A DNA stretch of 64,000 bases from positions 372,001 to 436,000 of the forward strand of contig NZ_QEWQ01000001.1 in NCBI RefSeq assembly GCF_003121845.1, read 5' to 3'. Below, one piece after another: positions 44,501-55,857 of this stretch. The stretch's first letter is position 1. Every line of letters begins with the position of its first letter. The DNA is from Ignatzschineria ureiclastica (GTDB lineage Bacteria; Pseudomonadota; Gammaproteobacteria; Cardiobacteriales; Wohlfahrtiimonadaceae). The notes below the pieces were generated by a model, which worked only from the letters and a program-made list of their open reading frames with translations, searched no databases and had not been told where the DNA came from. Both the position numbers and the translations under genes were made by a program.

Positions 44501-45609
44501 CCGCCTTGGCCGCTTAAGCCGCCCATATCATCATTATTGGCACCAGCTCCAAAACCACCAAGCCCCCCTTGTATCAAGCCTTCATTGTTGAGTGTGATCT
44601 CTTCCCCTTTTAGCGCATTACCACCTTGGCCACCGGCACCGCCTGAGCCGCCAGTGCCACCATTTGCACTTTGGGATTTTTCAAAGCCAAAACCATCAAA
44701 TCCGCCCTCTCCACCTCTTCCCGGTTGATTACCATTGCCTCCTTGACCGCCAATGAGTGAACCTAAATTTGTGATAGTGAGAGTATTCCCTTCTATAGCA
44801 TTACCGCCTTGACCACCAGCCCCACCATTGCCTCCGATAGCGCCAACGGCACCCTGACTAATGGCCACATTTGAGCCTCCGGCACTTCCTTGCCCGCCTT
44901 CAGCGCCTTCACCCCCATTACCACCAGAACCTCCAGTAATCGTTTTTCCACTATTATTGATGATAGTTAATTGATCTCCGATAATACCAGCCCCCCCTTG
45001 CCCACCGGCTCCGCCTTGCCCACCTCGGCCACCAGTAGCGCCAATCGCTAGATTCCCCATATCAGGATCATTACCGCCTTGAATAATAATGCCATTGCCA
45101 CCGTTACCGCCATTTGCTGCATTACCACCTTGTCCACCGGTACCTCCGGCGATAGCGGCATTATTAGTCATAGTGATATTGTCAGCAAAGATGGCATCCC
45201 CGCCTTTTCCACCTAAACCACCATTACCACCGGCACCGCCTATTTGGGCGAGTTGCTCTCGATTATCCCCTTTATCAGTTGCATCATGACCGATAGCACC
45301 GGCTGTTGCATTGTTTTGAGCATTTCCCCCATTAATGGCGACAATAGTTTGATCGTTAGTGATATCTTCTGTTAGTTTTTGGTCTATAGAGCCTGATTGA
45401 CCATTCGTACCATTTCTACCAGCTTCTGCAACAGGTTGATTAAGGGGATTATCATCACTATTGACGGGTAAATCAGCAAAAGCAAAGGGAATCGATAAAA
45501 GCAATGCCGCACCTATAGTAGTCGCTTTCTTACGACTTTTGGCTAATTCTCCTGCGACAATCCAGATACGAAGTGCTTGATTCCAAATAACACGATAGAC
45601 CTTATTCAT
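41548..45609 (-). CDS. Glycine-rich autotransporter with ESPR signal peptide
   Basis: Type V secreted surface protein, 1353 residues. Signal: ESPR-type MNKVYRVIWNQALRIWIV, a hydrophobic core, cleavage near AFA-D. Passenger: residues about 45-540 are Gly-rich with repeated GGxGG and GGAGGQGG patterns, alternating with short ITNNG-like beta strands (DNITMTNNAAI, LTIINNSG). An autotransporter-associated beta-strand stretch follows (SLTKKGAGTLTLTSQNSYTG), then 12 hexapeptides of the PSEPEK type, then the C-terminal beta-barrel domain (about 270 residues, from NYAAAMTMFNSRLSDRQGTSWYR to LKYDF). AGGAGG lies five bases before the ATG. Probably an adhesin; no toxin or protease motif is seen. Confidence 0.9.
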   Translation of the reverse strand: MNKVYRVIWNQALRIWIVAGELAKSRKKATTIGAALLLSIPFAFADLPVNSDDNPLNQPVAEAGRNGTNGQSGSIDQKLTEDITNDQTIVAINGGNAQNNATAGAIGHDATDKGDNREQLAQIGGAGGNGGLGGKGGDAIFADNITMTNNAAIAGGTGGQGGNAANGGNGGNGIIIQGGNDPDMGNLAIGATGGRGGQGGAGGQGGAGIIGDQLTIINNSGKTITGGSGGNGGEGAEGGQGSAGGSNVAISQGAVGAIGGNGGAGGQGGNAIEGNTLTITNLGSLIGGQGGNGNQPGRGGEGGFDGFGFEKSQSANGGTGGSGGAGGQGGNALKGEEITLNNEGLIQGGLGGFGAGANNDDMGGLSGQGGAGGNNLKGNSAQFIGGIGGQGGAGGAGGQGGTAVEINQGHITNSGTIKAGDGGNAGSGYLGGMGGNTWTLLGPGNTGGQGGNGGAGGNGGIAIQGQQLIIENSGNILGGNAGKAGLAGAGGVGGEGDSYGRNGVNGENGLAGKAGIAIEGSDLTIINSGLIKTGEGADPTAIHLTSGDNKITLKEGSTIEGDIVLEAVTEESHHDYNRVTFDSTTETAVDGHLNAGDSSALYFIGDAETTFKDVTLGKSVTADFTNVGGIKAENLTLAGDNLFSVDLTDWDQSTINLMESQNKISGDFSEGDLLLDGKDASSYTAISGDDHHLQYSLSWYALGDKAHGTFDLKDGEDVTIKADLADRKTRQNELWDGQSLTKKGAGTLTLTSQNSYTGATNIETGTLRLGIDNALANTSVMNISEQGRLDLTGHNQTIQEINNAGTIYLNDFKVNPSIQKVTVKGDMNLNQGGVLVIGDEHSQIGQTYIQEGNWVGNNGLVTLNVKAEGDDSLTDKLIITGKASGTTKVSIMNLGGQGANTIEGIRIIETGSSEDKAFVQEGRIVAGSYEYHLQKGDQKGGNSNNWYLTNDMNSPSEPEKPSEPEKPTEPEKPSEPEKPSKPEKPSEPEKPSKPEKPSEPEKPSEPEKPSEPSKPSEPEKPSEPSKPTFRPEVKSYANNYAAAMTMFNSRLSDRQGTSWYRDPITGALKESRIWTRVAGSHHKSRMSNEQNQWSGNRYLIQMGGDLFEHSFTDSDRFYFGVMAGYGREEGTNQNRYTGFSAKGTTNGFSLGLYGTWYQNDQNQQGWYVDSWVLYNWFNHKVKGDFLETEKYHSKGVTASIETGYAWQVGSVVSQNGMQSDFYLTPQAQLIWSGVKMDQHIEHNGTIVDGVGRNNVQTRLGIRASMKHYLPGHSDSLDFEPYAELNWLHNSKNIGVRMDGVETDIQGGRNQMEIRLGVDAKINRHLNAWGNLSHTTGSEHYRDTKVTIGLKYDF
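42532..42747 (-). repeat. Twelve 18-bp coding repeats (PSEPEK)
   Basis: Twelve in-frame 18-base units code for Pro-Ser-Glu-Pro-Glu-Lys and its variants (S/T, E/K and E/S exchanges) in the autotransporter linker. Near-identical DNA units make copy-number variation between strains likely. Confidence 0.9.
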
Positions 45610-46099
45610 ATTGCCTCCTCACAATCTCTGTAAATGAGAATGTAAATTTAGTTAAACTAATAACAATAATTTAACAGGAATAGAAAAAAGGGCTAATCAA
45701 AAGAAATAATGATTATTCCACTGTTTTTAAAATCAATATTTATCTAAAATAAATACGCAATTTAAAAAATAAAAATATTTAACATCCAATTAACACCTAA
45801 TTAACATCGCATTAATATTAATAACCAACAATACCCGTGCATTCAACATGGAAATATTAGACAATAATAGTTAAAAACAACCAATAAATAACATATAAAT
45901 GCAAGAAATAATGGAAATCGTGATCAAAGATACAAAAAAGAGTGATCCATAGCGCAGAAAAATTTATACGAACTATGAGATAAAATAAATAACTTATACA
46001 ACAATATAGTTAACTTAATTATTACCAATAAAATAGAGACAATAGGATATAGATCTCAGTAATGAAGCTGATCGAAAGAGTACCGCTAAGAAATATTGA
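45610..46099. other. 490-base very AT-rich gap upstream of the autotransporter
   Basis: No gene is seen between the autotransporter start and the holC stop. Very AT-rich with several ATTAACA/ATTAATA motifs (45781-45830), which could be bound by a nucleoid silencer of the H-NS type. The promoter of the autotransporter gene must lie here, but no single -10/-35 pair stands out. Confidence 0.55.
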
Positions 46100-46537
46100 C
46101 TATAATTTATGCGTTTTAAGCGAAAAACCGAGATCACGATAGAGACGATAGCGATTACGACTCTCTTCTAAAACTTGTGGATCTTGGGTAATCACTTCAA
46201 ACACACGCGGATATTGCCCCATCTTGACCACTTCAGGCACCGTATGATGAAGATTAATAAAGAGAGAGCGAGGTTCAAGCGTCCAAGTTTGATCTGAGAG
46301 GTAGATAAAATCGTGAGGATTGATATCATCCTCACCCTCAATAATCGCGTGAGGTAAGAAATCAATATGGGGAATTTCCCATAATTTACGATCTAATGAT
46401 TGAATCAATGCACGATTATCACTATAAAAAAAGGTGGGTTCTTCAGCCTGATAAGCCTTTTCGATAATTTTTAAGAGTAATTTCTCTCTTGTTGCTTCAC
46501 TACTTGAGGGCAATACATAAAAACTCACTTCTACCAT
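46100..46537 (-). CDS. holC: DNA polymerase III chi subunit
   Basis: Clamp-loader accessory subunit that links the polymerase to single-strand binding protein. The HolC N-terminus VEVSFYVLPSSSEATREKLLLKIIEKAYQ and the conserved YSDNRALIQSLDRKLWE, IEGEDDINPHDFIYLS and PRSLFINLH are clear. The ATG at 46537 (145 residues) has AAGG seven bases before it. The frame is open further upstream, but the preceding sequence is not HolC-like. It is divergent from tgt with 95 bases between the starts. Confidence 0.92.
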   Translation of the reverse strand: MVEVSFYVLPSSSEATREKLLLKIIEKAYQAEEPTFFYSDNRALIQSLDRKLWEIPHIDFLPHAIIEGEDDINPHDFIYLSDQTWTLEPRSLFINLHHTVPEVVKMGQYPRVFEVITQDPQVLEESRNRYRLYRDLGFSLKTHKL

Positions 46538-46542
46538 TCTGA

Positions 46543-47754
<1,212 letters not shown>

Positions 47755-47806
47755 TTTTATCAATGAGTTATATTAATGAGTTACATCTATAGGCATAGCT
47801 ATTAAC

Positions 47807-47845
47807 ATATCCATTGTCTATATCAATTGCCTATATCCATTAGCC
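47807..47845. repeat. Three tandem 13-bp repeats between tgt and lptF
   Basis: Three adjacent 13-base units (consensus ATATCCATTGCCT) at 47807-47819, 47820-47832 and 47833-47845, with a further duplicated AATGAGTTATATT / AATGAGTTACATC just upstream (47762-47787). Slippage-type sequence without known role. Confidence 0.6.
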
Positions 47846-47923
47846 CTTAATAATCCATAAGGATGATTGAAATTAATGGGTTATGATATAACCATTCTAT
47901 TAGATGCAGGAGAATGATCCCGA

Positions 47924-48979
47924 ATGAAGCTTATAGATCGCTATATCCGCAGAGAGATCTTAACCACTTTCGCGGCGGTGCTTTTAGTATTGATCTCAAT
48001 ACTATTAGTGCAGCGCCTTGCGTTCTACCTCAATCAAGTGATTAACGGCACGCTGTCACAATCCGCTGTTTTTTCCCTACTCGGATTACAGATCGTTCGC
48101 TTTATTACGGAACTTCTCCCGCTCAGTTTTCTACTCGCCTCTATTCTCGCCTTTGGCCGGCTCTATAAAGATAGCGAGATGACCGCCTTTTATGCGTTAG
48201 GAATGCCGGTTAAAAGGCTCTATCGCATTCTATTACAAGTGGGGATTCCACTCAGTTTTGTAGTACTCGTTTTAAACTTCTGGATCGTCCCGGAAATTGC
48301 TCAAATTCAAGAGATTGTCCTTAAAAAAGCCCGCGAAGAAGCGCAATTGACTATTCTTAAACCCGGCGTATTCCAAAAATTTGCCGAAGGACAACATATT
48401 GTCTATGTACAAAGAATCAATCCGAATACCGGCTATCTTGAAAATGTCTTTATCAAGAGCAATGAGGCAAATGGCAATACGGCCATCACCTTTGCCAAAG
48501 AAGGTTTACAAGAGATTGATGAGAATAATACTCGCTTTATCATTCTCAAAGATGGCGCGCGGACAACCATTACCCCTGAATATTCAGAAGTAGCCCACTT
48601 TGAAGTGATGCGTACTCGCTTAGATACCACCAAACAAGATAACTGGCCTAAAGCGATTGCTTGGAGTACGAAAGAACTTTTTGAGAATCCATCGCCCCTC
48701 TATAAACGAGAATTACAGCGTCGCCTCTCAGGCTCGATCTCGGTCTTCTTACTCATACTGCTGATTCCGGCTCTGTCACATTCAAGACCTCGTCAAGGAC
48801 GCTTCAATAAGTTAATTATTGGCGTAATCTTCTATGTCTTCTACTTTAACCTGTTAGGAATGGGGCTGGCTTGGATGAAAAATGGCACCGTAAACCCGGA
48901 TTTGGGAATTTGGTGGATTCATATCCTAATGTTTATCGTGGCGTTTATTGTCTATAGACGCTATAACCGATCGCTCTAA
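47924..48979 (+). CDS. lptF: LPS export system permease LptF
   Basis: Inner-membrane permease that works with LptG and the LptB ATPase to extract LPS. N-terminal MKLIDRYIRREILTTFAAVLLVL and the helix pair around LLPLSFLLASILAFGRLYKDSEMTAFYALGM are family hallmarks. The periplasmic beta-jellyroll domain (residues about 125-240) lies between helices 3 and 4; three C-terminal helices end the protein. Length is 351 residues. A GGAG is 11 bases before the ATG. lptG follows after 31 bases, forming one operon. Confidence 0.93.
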   Translation: MKLIDRYIRREILTTFAAVLLVLISILLVQRLAFYLNQVINGTLSQSAVFSLLGLQIVRFITELLPLSFLLASILAFGRLYKDSEMTAFYALGMPVKRLYRILLQVGIPLSFVVLVLNFWIVPEIAQIQEIVLKKAREEAQLTILKPGVFQKFAEGQHIVYVQRINPNTGYLENVFIKSNEANGNTAITFAKEGLQEIDENNTRFIILKDGARTTITPEYSEVAHFEVMRTRLDTTKQDNWPKAIAWSTKELFENPSPLYKRELQRRLSGSISVFLLILLIPALSHSRPRQGRFNKLIIGVIFYVFYFNLLGMGLAWMKNGTVNPDLGIWWIHILMFIVAFIVYRRYNRSL

Positions 48980-49010
48980 TGATCACTTTTAACGAGGATA
49001 AGAGAATAAT

Positions 49011-50048
49011 ATGTTAAAAATTGATCGTTACACCTTTACCACATCGTTACTATTTACGCTATTTTGTCTATTACTACTCATCATTATTGAGAGTTTCTTC
49101 ACTTTTCTCAATGAGTTACAAGATATCGGCGATGATCAATATCAACTCGTTGATATGATTAAGTTCTTACTCTACGATATGCCGGCGCGGGTTTATCGAA
49201 TCTTCCCAATGGCACTCTTACTCGGAACCTTATTAGGATTAGGGCAACTCGCAAGCCACAATGAGCTCACAGCCATTCGAACAGCCGGCTTTAGTAAAGC
49301 AAGAACACTTCGAGGCGCAATCTATACAACGTTACTTCTGAGTGCTGCGATTGTCTGGGTTGGGGAATATATTGTGCCGCCAACACACGAGGAGGCGCTT
49401 GTCGTCAGCCATAAAAATAGTTCCAATAAAGGTTTTTGGGCGATTGATGGCGATTATATTATCGAGGTTAATTCATTAGAGAATTTAACACTCAAAAATA
49501 TCAATGTCTATTCATCTAAGGATCAAGCACTTCACAAATGGATTAAAGCGCCGGAGATGGTCTTAAGCAATAATGAGTGGGTGATGCCTAGCTTTACGGA
49601 AATCACATTTAACCCGGATATCATTACCGATCAGAAAGGGCAAGATTTCGCGCTCAATACCCATATTGATAAGACTGCGCTCAATGCCTTAGTCAATGAT
49701 CCAGAATATCTCTCAAGCCAGGATCTTTGGCGCTTCATTACCTATCTTGAACAGAATAATCTCGATAGTAGTGAATATCGCCTCGCATTCTGGAGTAAGA
49801 TCTTTAATCCGCTGATCAATATCTCAATGATTCTGATTGCTGCCCCCTTGGTCTTTGCCCAACAACGCCGGCAAGGGATTGGTGAACGGATTCTGATCGG
49901 TGTCATTCTCGGACTAATCATCTATCTGATGACGCAGATGCTCGGGCATTTTATCCTCATTTCAGGATTCCCGCCCATCATCGGCGCACTCTTCCCGGCC
50001 ATATTTGCAATGTTGATCGCTTACGGGCTCTTTAAGTTACTACCGTAA
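49011..50048 (+). CDS. lptG: LPS export system permease LptG
   Basis: Partner of LptF, 345 residues with the same six-helix plan and a jellyroll domain (residues about 125-240). Conserved stretches are MPARVYRIFPMALLLGTLLGLGQLASHNELTAIRTAGFS and the final helices with AAPLVFAQQRRQGIGERI. The start is 31 bases after lptF. A terminator 50 bases after the stop closes the operon, followed by MITE-like copy D and convergent purA. Confidence 0.93.
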   Translation: MLKIDRYTFTTSLLFTLFCLLLLIIIESFFTFLNELQDIGDDQYQLVDMIKFLLYDMPARVYRIFPMALLLGTLLGLGQLASHNELTAIRTAGFSKARTLRGAIYTTLLLSAAIVWVGEYIVPPTHEEALVVSHKNSSNKGFWAIDGDYIIEVNSLENLTLKNINVYSSKDQALHKWIKAPEMVLSNNEWVMPSFTEITFNPDIITDQKGQDFALNTHIDKTALNALVNDPEYLSSQDLWRFITYLEQNNLDSSEYRLAFWSKIFNPLINISMILIAAPLVFAQQRRQGIGERILIGVILGLIIYLMTQMLGHFILISGFPPIIGALFPAIFAMLIAYGLFKLLP

Positions 50049-50098
50049 TCAATCTACTCCCATCATTGATCGAAATCCTCAGATCATAGACCTAACAA

Positions 50099-50135
50099 AA
50101 AGCCCTAACAGATTTCTCTATTAGGGCTTTGTCTC
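50099..50135 (+). terminator. Terminator after lptG
   Basis: AAAGCCCTAA (50099-50108) pairs with TTAGGGCTTT (50121-50130); a T-rich but broken tract follows. Ten-base perfect stem. Confidence 0.8.
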
Positions 50136-50140
50136 GTTGG

Positions 50141-50318
50141 TAGTAAGATACCGTTCAAAACAAGCTTGTTTTTTAATGCCAGCGCATCGGCTGATTGAGG
50201 CAAGGAAGCTGTTCTATCCGGACTTTTGCAAATATTGCTTAGAAAGGGTTTTATGTTCTTTTAAAATCCTATACTAACCGCTTTAAAAACATTCTTCTTG
50301 AAACAAATTGACTATCAA
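50141..50318 (+). mobile_element. MITE-like element, copy D (most diverged)
   Basis: Starts TAGTAAGATACCGTTC and ends AAACAAATTGACTATCAAA, both degraded versions of the family ends. The centre keeps AATGCCAGCG and ATCGGCTGATTGAGG. The hairpin arms are partly lost (ATCCGGAC instead of CCGGCAT). It shares the extra GGTTTTATGTTCTTTT stretch with copy C. It lies between lptG and purA. Confidence 0.6.
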
Positions 50319-50355
50319 ACAACCACTCGTCAAAAACAGCATTAAACTGAATATC

Positions 50356-51654
<1,299 letters not shown>

Positions 51655-51721
51655 CTAATTTTTTCCTCATAAAAATAGAATAAGGCGACTAGCGCCTTAA
51701 TTTAACAATCAATTGTTTTTG

Positions 51722-52777
51722 TTACTGCTTTTGCTGAAAGTGCTTAAAGAAATCACTGCCAGGATCGAGAATTAAGATATCTCCATCATTCTGAAAGGCA
51801 TTCTTATAAGCCTCTAAGCTTCGATAAAATGAGTAGAATTCAGGATCTTGACCATAAGCTTGACCATAAATCACAGCCGCCTCTGCATCTCCTTCCCCGC
51901 GAATTTTCTCAGCTTCTTCGAATGCAGTTGCGAGTAGAATCACACGATTACTATCTGCTTCCGCCACTTTCTCAATGTAAGCTGCTTCCCCTTTAGAACG
52001 AAGCTCTGTCGCAACACGTTCACGTTCTGTACGCATACGATTAAAGACATTATCCGTCACATCATCGGGTAATTCAACACCATTAATACGAACATCAATA
52101 ATCTCAACACCATACTCTTTTGCTTCCACTGAAAGCGCTACTAAGATAGTTTTTTCGATCTCTTGACGAACAGTATTATTCAGATCAATCTCTTGTCCTG
52201 CGATCACCGGAGTCACATTCTCTTTGCTACGAATCACGATATCGATATCTTCTGCATGAATCTCTTCGAGCGTTTTAGGGTCTAAGGCTAACGCATCACT
52301 TGGTTTATCCACAACGATCACTTTTGAATTATCGCCATATTTAGTACTTTTCGCGGCAACGTTACCCCCGACAACCGTTTGAACATCACGCTTACCGAAT
52401 GCTGCACGGAAGTTGTTTTTCACAATAGGTTCAAAAAGGCGATTAAAAACACCTGGATTACCCGCGACTTTTTGGTAGTAGACTTCAGGATCAATGACGC
52501 GCCATTTGATAAAGGTATCCACGATCAGATTTTTCTTCTCTGAAGTGAGAAATGGCTCTGGCGGTGTATCTAATGTTTGAATACGACCATCAAAAATTCG
52601 TACATTATCAATCAAAGGAAGTTTAAAGTAGATTCCTGGCTCATCATAAACGGTTACGATACGACCAAAGCGCAATTGTAACCCTTTCTGCCACTCTTTC
52701 ACCACGACTAATGAGCTCGTCAATACGACAAGAACAATCACCACAATGGGAAGAATAATACGTGTAAATAATTTCAT
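51722..52777 (-). CDS. hflC: Protease modulator HflC
   Basis: SPFH/band-7 protein that forms a membrane cage with HflK around the FtsH protease. One N-terminal membrane helix (IILPIVVIVLVVLTSSLVVV), then the band-7 domain starting KEWQKGLQLRFGRIV, the conserved Q/R-rich coiled coil and the C-terminal YFYSFYRSLEAYKN-like end (here EFYSFYRSLEAYKNAFQ). Length is 351 residues, a little longer than in E. coli. It starts 18 bases after hflK, so the two are co-transcribed. Confidence 0.94.
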   Translation of the reverse strand: MKLFTRIILPIVVIVLVVLTSSLVVVKEWQKGLQLRFGRIVTVYDEPGIYFKLPLIDNVRIFDGRIQTLDTPPEPFLTSEKKNLIVDTFIKWRVIDPEVYYQKVAGNPGVFNRLFEPIVKNNFRAAFGKRDVQTVVGGNVAAKSTKYGDNSKVIVVDKPSDALALDPKTLEEIHAEDIDIVIRSKENVTPVIAGQEIDLNNTVRQEIEKTILVALSVEAKEYGVEIIDVRINGVELPDDVTDNVFNRMRTERERVATELRSKGEAAYIEKVAEADSNRVILLATAFEEAEKIRGEGDAEAAVIYGQAYGQDPEFYSFYRSLEAYKNAFQNDGDILILDPGSDFFKHFQQKQ

Positions 52778-52795
52778 ATTGAATGACTTCTCCTA

Positions 52796-54142
52796 TTAAC
52801 GAGTGAGACGTGCACGACTTCTGCTATCATCGCTAGTCGTTGTCGAAGGGGTGGTCGTTGTCGATTTCTGACTGTTATTCAGTTCAGCTTTCGTTGTTTT
52901 TGCCGGAGTAGAGGACATTTGCACGCCACTATTAATCGGGGTTACACCCATATTATTGGCACTACTGTTAGCTCGACTATTGCTACCCTTGTCAGTATTA
53001 TTGCTGTTATTGCTATTAATCATCTTATCTAATGGCAACATCATCAAATTATTACCGCTATCGGAACCCATATAGAGCTTATTGCTATTTTGTAACACTG
53101 TTTCCATATTCTCTAAATAGAGACGCTCACGCGTCACATCGGGGGCATTGCGATAGGCTGTATAGAGGCGATTAAAACGCTCTGCTTCCCCGCGCGCTTG
53201 TGCCATTTTACTTTCACGATAGGCTTCTGCTTCCCGTAAAATACGTTCCGCTTCCCCGCGCGCTTCGGCGTGTACTTTACTCTGATAGGCTTCTGCTTGG
53301 TTAATTCGGCTCTGCTCATCTTCCCTTGCACGAATAGCATCTGAGAAGGCATCTTGTACCGCTGCTGGAGCCTGTGCATCTTCTAAGTTGACGTTAGTAA
53401 TGACAAGGCCAATCGCATAGTTATCTAAAATACTTTGCGCCAGTTCTTTCACTTCTTGCATCAACTGCTCACGACCATCTGTCAAGATATCATCTAGCGA
53501 TGTCTGCCCCACTCGCTCACGAGTCGCACTATCCACCACTTCTTTGAGGGTTTTATCAGGGTCAACCGAAGCAAACCAATATTGCGCCGGATCATCATTA
53601 TTAATCTGATATTGTACTTCAACATTCACATCCACAAGATTCTCATCTTTCGTCAACATCGAGGCTTTACGATTTCCCTTAGCCGTTGAACCAATTTTTT
53701 GTGAGAATCGGCGCTGAATATCGATGATACGATGTTCCCCAATAGGACTTGGGAAACGCCATCTTAAACCGGGATCTTTAGTCGCATGATACTGCCCTAG
53801 CAGTAGCTCTACCCCTTTTTGTCCGGCATCAATGGTATAAAACCCCGTTGCAAGCCAGCCGCAAAGCAGTACTGCACCACCGATTGCGATATATTTACCA
53901 ATGCCACTTGAGTGCCCTTGTCCGCCTCTACCGCGAAAAGCGCCGCCAAGTTTTTTAAAAATTTCATCTAAATCAGGCGCTGAACCATTTTGATTATTGC
54001 GATTATTAGGGTCATTGGGGTTATTAGAACCATTATGCCCATTCTGATCTTGAGGTTTTTGTGGATTTGATTGATTTCCACCCGATTGATTTTGCCCATC
54101 TTTCGGTGCTTCCCAAGCCATCTCTAAGTTATTTTCCTTCAT
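52796..54142 (-). CDS. hflK: Protease modulator HflK
   Basis: Partner of HflC, 448 residues. The N-terminal tail (residues about 10-60) is Asn/Gln/Gly-rich, followed by LDEIFKKLGGAFRGRGGQG and one membrane helix. The band-7 domain begins DAGQKGVELLLGQYH and includes DENLVDVNVEVQYQIND-type sequence. The C-terminal 80 residues are low-complexity Asn/Ser/Thr. Start has AAAGGG before it. It lies 279 bases downstream of hflX. Confidence 0.94.
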   Translation of the reverse strand: MKENNLEMAWEAPKDGQNQSGGNQSNPQKPQDQNGHNGSNNPNDPNNRNNQNGSAPDLDEIFKKLGGAFRGRGGQGHSSGIGKYIAIGGAVLLCGWLATGFYTIDAGQKGVELLLGQYHATKDPGLRWRFPSPIGEHRIIDIQRRFSQKIGSTAKGNRKASMLTKDENLVDVNVEVQYQINNDDPAQYWFASVDPDKTLKEVVDSATRERVGQTSLDDILTDGREQLMQEVKELAQSILDNYAIGLVITNVNLEDAQAPAAVQDAFSDAIRAREDEQSRINQAEAYQSKVHAEARGEAERILREAEAYRESKMAQARGEAERFNRLYTAYRNAPDVTRERLYLENMETVLQNSNKLYMGSDSGNNLMMLPLDKMINSNNSNNTDKGSNSRANSSANNMGVTPINSGVQMSSTPAKTTKAELNNSQKSTTTTPSTTTSDDSRSRARLTR

Positions 54143-54421
54143 TTAATCCCTTTGATAATTCTGCTGACCATCTCAACAATGATCCTATGAATATTCTTTT
54201 TCAAATAATCCGCTAGATCTCAGATCTTATCCCATTTTTATAGCGACAATTCGACAAGATAGCAATTTTTTAGCCAATTTGCACCTATCATCGCATCGCT
54301 TTTCATCTTCATAAATATGATCTTATAATACTTTGCTTTAATCCCTATCACTCATTCTATTCAACTATGCGATCTCTCTATAACAACCCTTATTTCATAG
54401 AAAATTTTATTGCATAGAAAA

Positions 54422-55738
54422 CTAACTAATCACTGAAGTGAAATAGCCTGAAGTCTCCGGCATCTCTTTTAAAAGACGCATCAAGCGATAACGCGCCAGA
54501 TAGAGCTCTAAAATGAACTCTCCTTTCTCCCCAAATTGTTCATCTTTGACCGCATCTAACCGATAGAGTTCTGCTCGTAACCGCCCTTCGCTTGGCGGTA
54601 AGGTCACGGAAAGCGCTAGATGATTTTGCTGAAAATGCGTTGCAATAGCATCAATTAAGAGCGAGAGCCCTTCCTTTTTAACTACCGAGAGCCACACGGC
54701 TGTTGGTAAACCACGCTCATTTTCAGATATATGGGGATTAATTTCTGGTTTTAAATCAATTTTATTAAAAACTTGCAATCGAGGAACTTGATCCGCTTTA
54801 ATCTGCTCAAGCACATTCGACACCTCTCGCATCTTCAATTCCCGCTCTTTATCGGCGACATCAATCACTTCTAAAAGTAGATCGGCCTCCACCGCTTCCT
54901 GCAAGGTTGATTTAAAAGCTTCCACAAGATCATGCGGTAATTTAGAGATAAACCCTACTGTATCCACCAATACAATTCGACCGACATGAGGAATTTCAAT
55001 AGCTCTATGAGTGGGATCTAATGTGGCAAAAAGCTGATCCTGTACATACACACCGGCATCGGTTAACGCATTAAAAAGGGAGGATTTTCCAGCATTGGTA
55101 TAACCCACTAGCGCCACAGTGGGGACTTCATTACGCTCTCTAGAGATGCGTTCTTGTGCCCGCATTTTAGTCACTGATTCTAATCGTTTTTTAAGCTGGC
55201 GAATACGATCACTAATAACCCGGCGATCCATTTCAAGGCGGGTTTCCCCAGGTCCTCGTAGACCAACGGCACCTCCTCGCTGTTGCGAAAGATTGGTATG
55301 TTTCCGCACTAAACGGGTTGCAAGCCGGGTGAGCTGTGCTAATTCCACTTGCAACTTCCCCTCAAAGCTCTGCGCTCTTTGGGCAAAGATATCGAGAATC
55401 AAACCCGTGCGATCGACTACTCGAATATCACAAAGACTCTCAAGATTACGATTTTGGCTCGGTGTTAAATCATGATTAATCAAGATCACATTCGCATCAT
55501 AATCTTGCACAGCTTGGCAAATCTCTTCTGCTTTACCAGTGCCCACGAAATATTTATGATGCGCTGTCTGCCGGCTACCGGTAATCGTAGTGGCAATTTC
55601 AACACCCGCTGATGTGACTAATTCACAAAATTCTGCTAAATCCCCAGGCTCACTCTCCGGCATTTCCAAAGAGACGATCACTGCACGATCATGCGGATGG
55701 GATAATAGCTCTGAAGCTTCTTCAATAATTTCGGTCAT
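54422..55738 (-). CDS. hflX: Ribosome-associated GTPase HflX
   Basis: Ribosome-splitting GTPase that helps recovery from stress. The HflX N-terminal domain (GTGKAEEI, HDLTPSQNRNLE and the GGAVGLRGPGETRLEMDRR linker) precedes the G domain: G1 GYTNAGKSSLFN, G3 DTVGF, G4 NKID. Length is 438 residues. No good ribosome binding site before the ATG; translation may depend on coupling to hfq, whose stop is about 120 bases upstream. Confidence 0.95.
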   Translation of the reverse strand: MTEIIEEASELLSHPHDRAVIVSLEMPESEPGDLAEFCELVTSAGVEIATTITGSRQTAHHKYFVGTGKAEEICQAVQDYDANVILINHDLTPSQNRNLESLCDIRVVDRTGLILDIFAQRAQSFEGKLQVELAQLTRLATRLVRKHTNLSQQRGGAVGLRGPGETRLEMDRRVISDRIRQLKKRLESVTKMRAQERISRERNEVPTVALVGYTNAGKSSLFNALTDAGVYVQDQLFATLDPTHRAIEIPHVGRIVLVDTVGFISKLPHDLVEAFKSTLQEAVEADLLLEVIDVADKERELKMREVSNVLEQIKADQVPRLQVFNKIDLKPEINPHISENERGLPTAVWLSVVKKEGLSLLIDAIATHFQQNHLALSVTLPPSEGRLRAELYRLDAVKDEQFGEKGEFILELYLARYRLMRLLKEMPETSGYFTSVIS

Positions 55739-55857
55739 TATAACTGCGAGAGTACCTCAATAAGAAAGAAAGGGCGATGAGCTTTAGCAGATCGCCTATT
55801 AGAATTAGATTTCGAGTTGAATTTCGACAATAATCGATAACTCAGTAATAGTATATC

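Noticed and set aside
44474-45289. Proline-rich forward-strand open frames opposite the autotransporter
   Set aside because: They are reverse-strand shadows of the Gly-rich passenger: GGN/GCC codons read as Pro/Leu/Ala on the other strand. No ribosome binding site and no homology.
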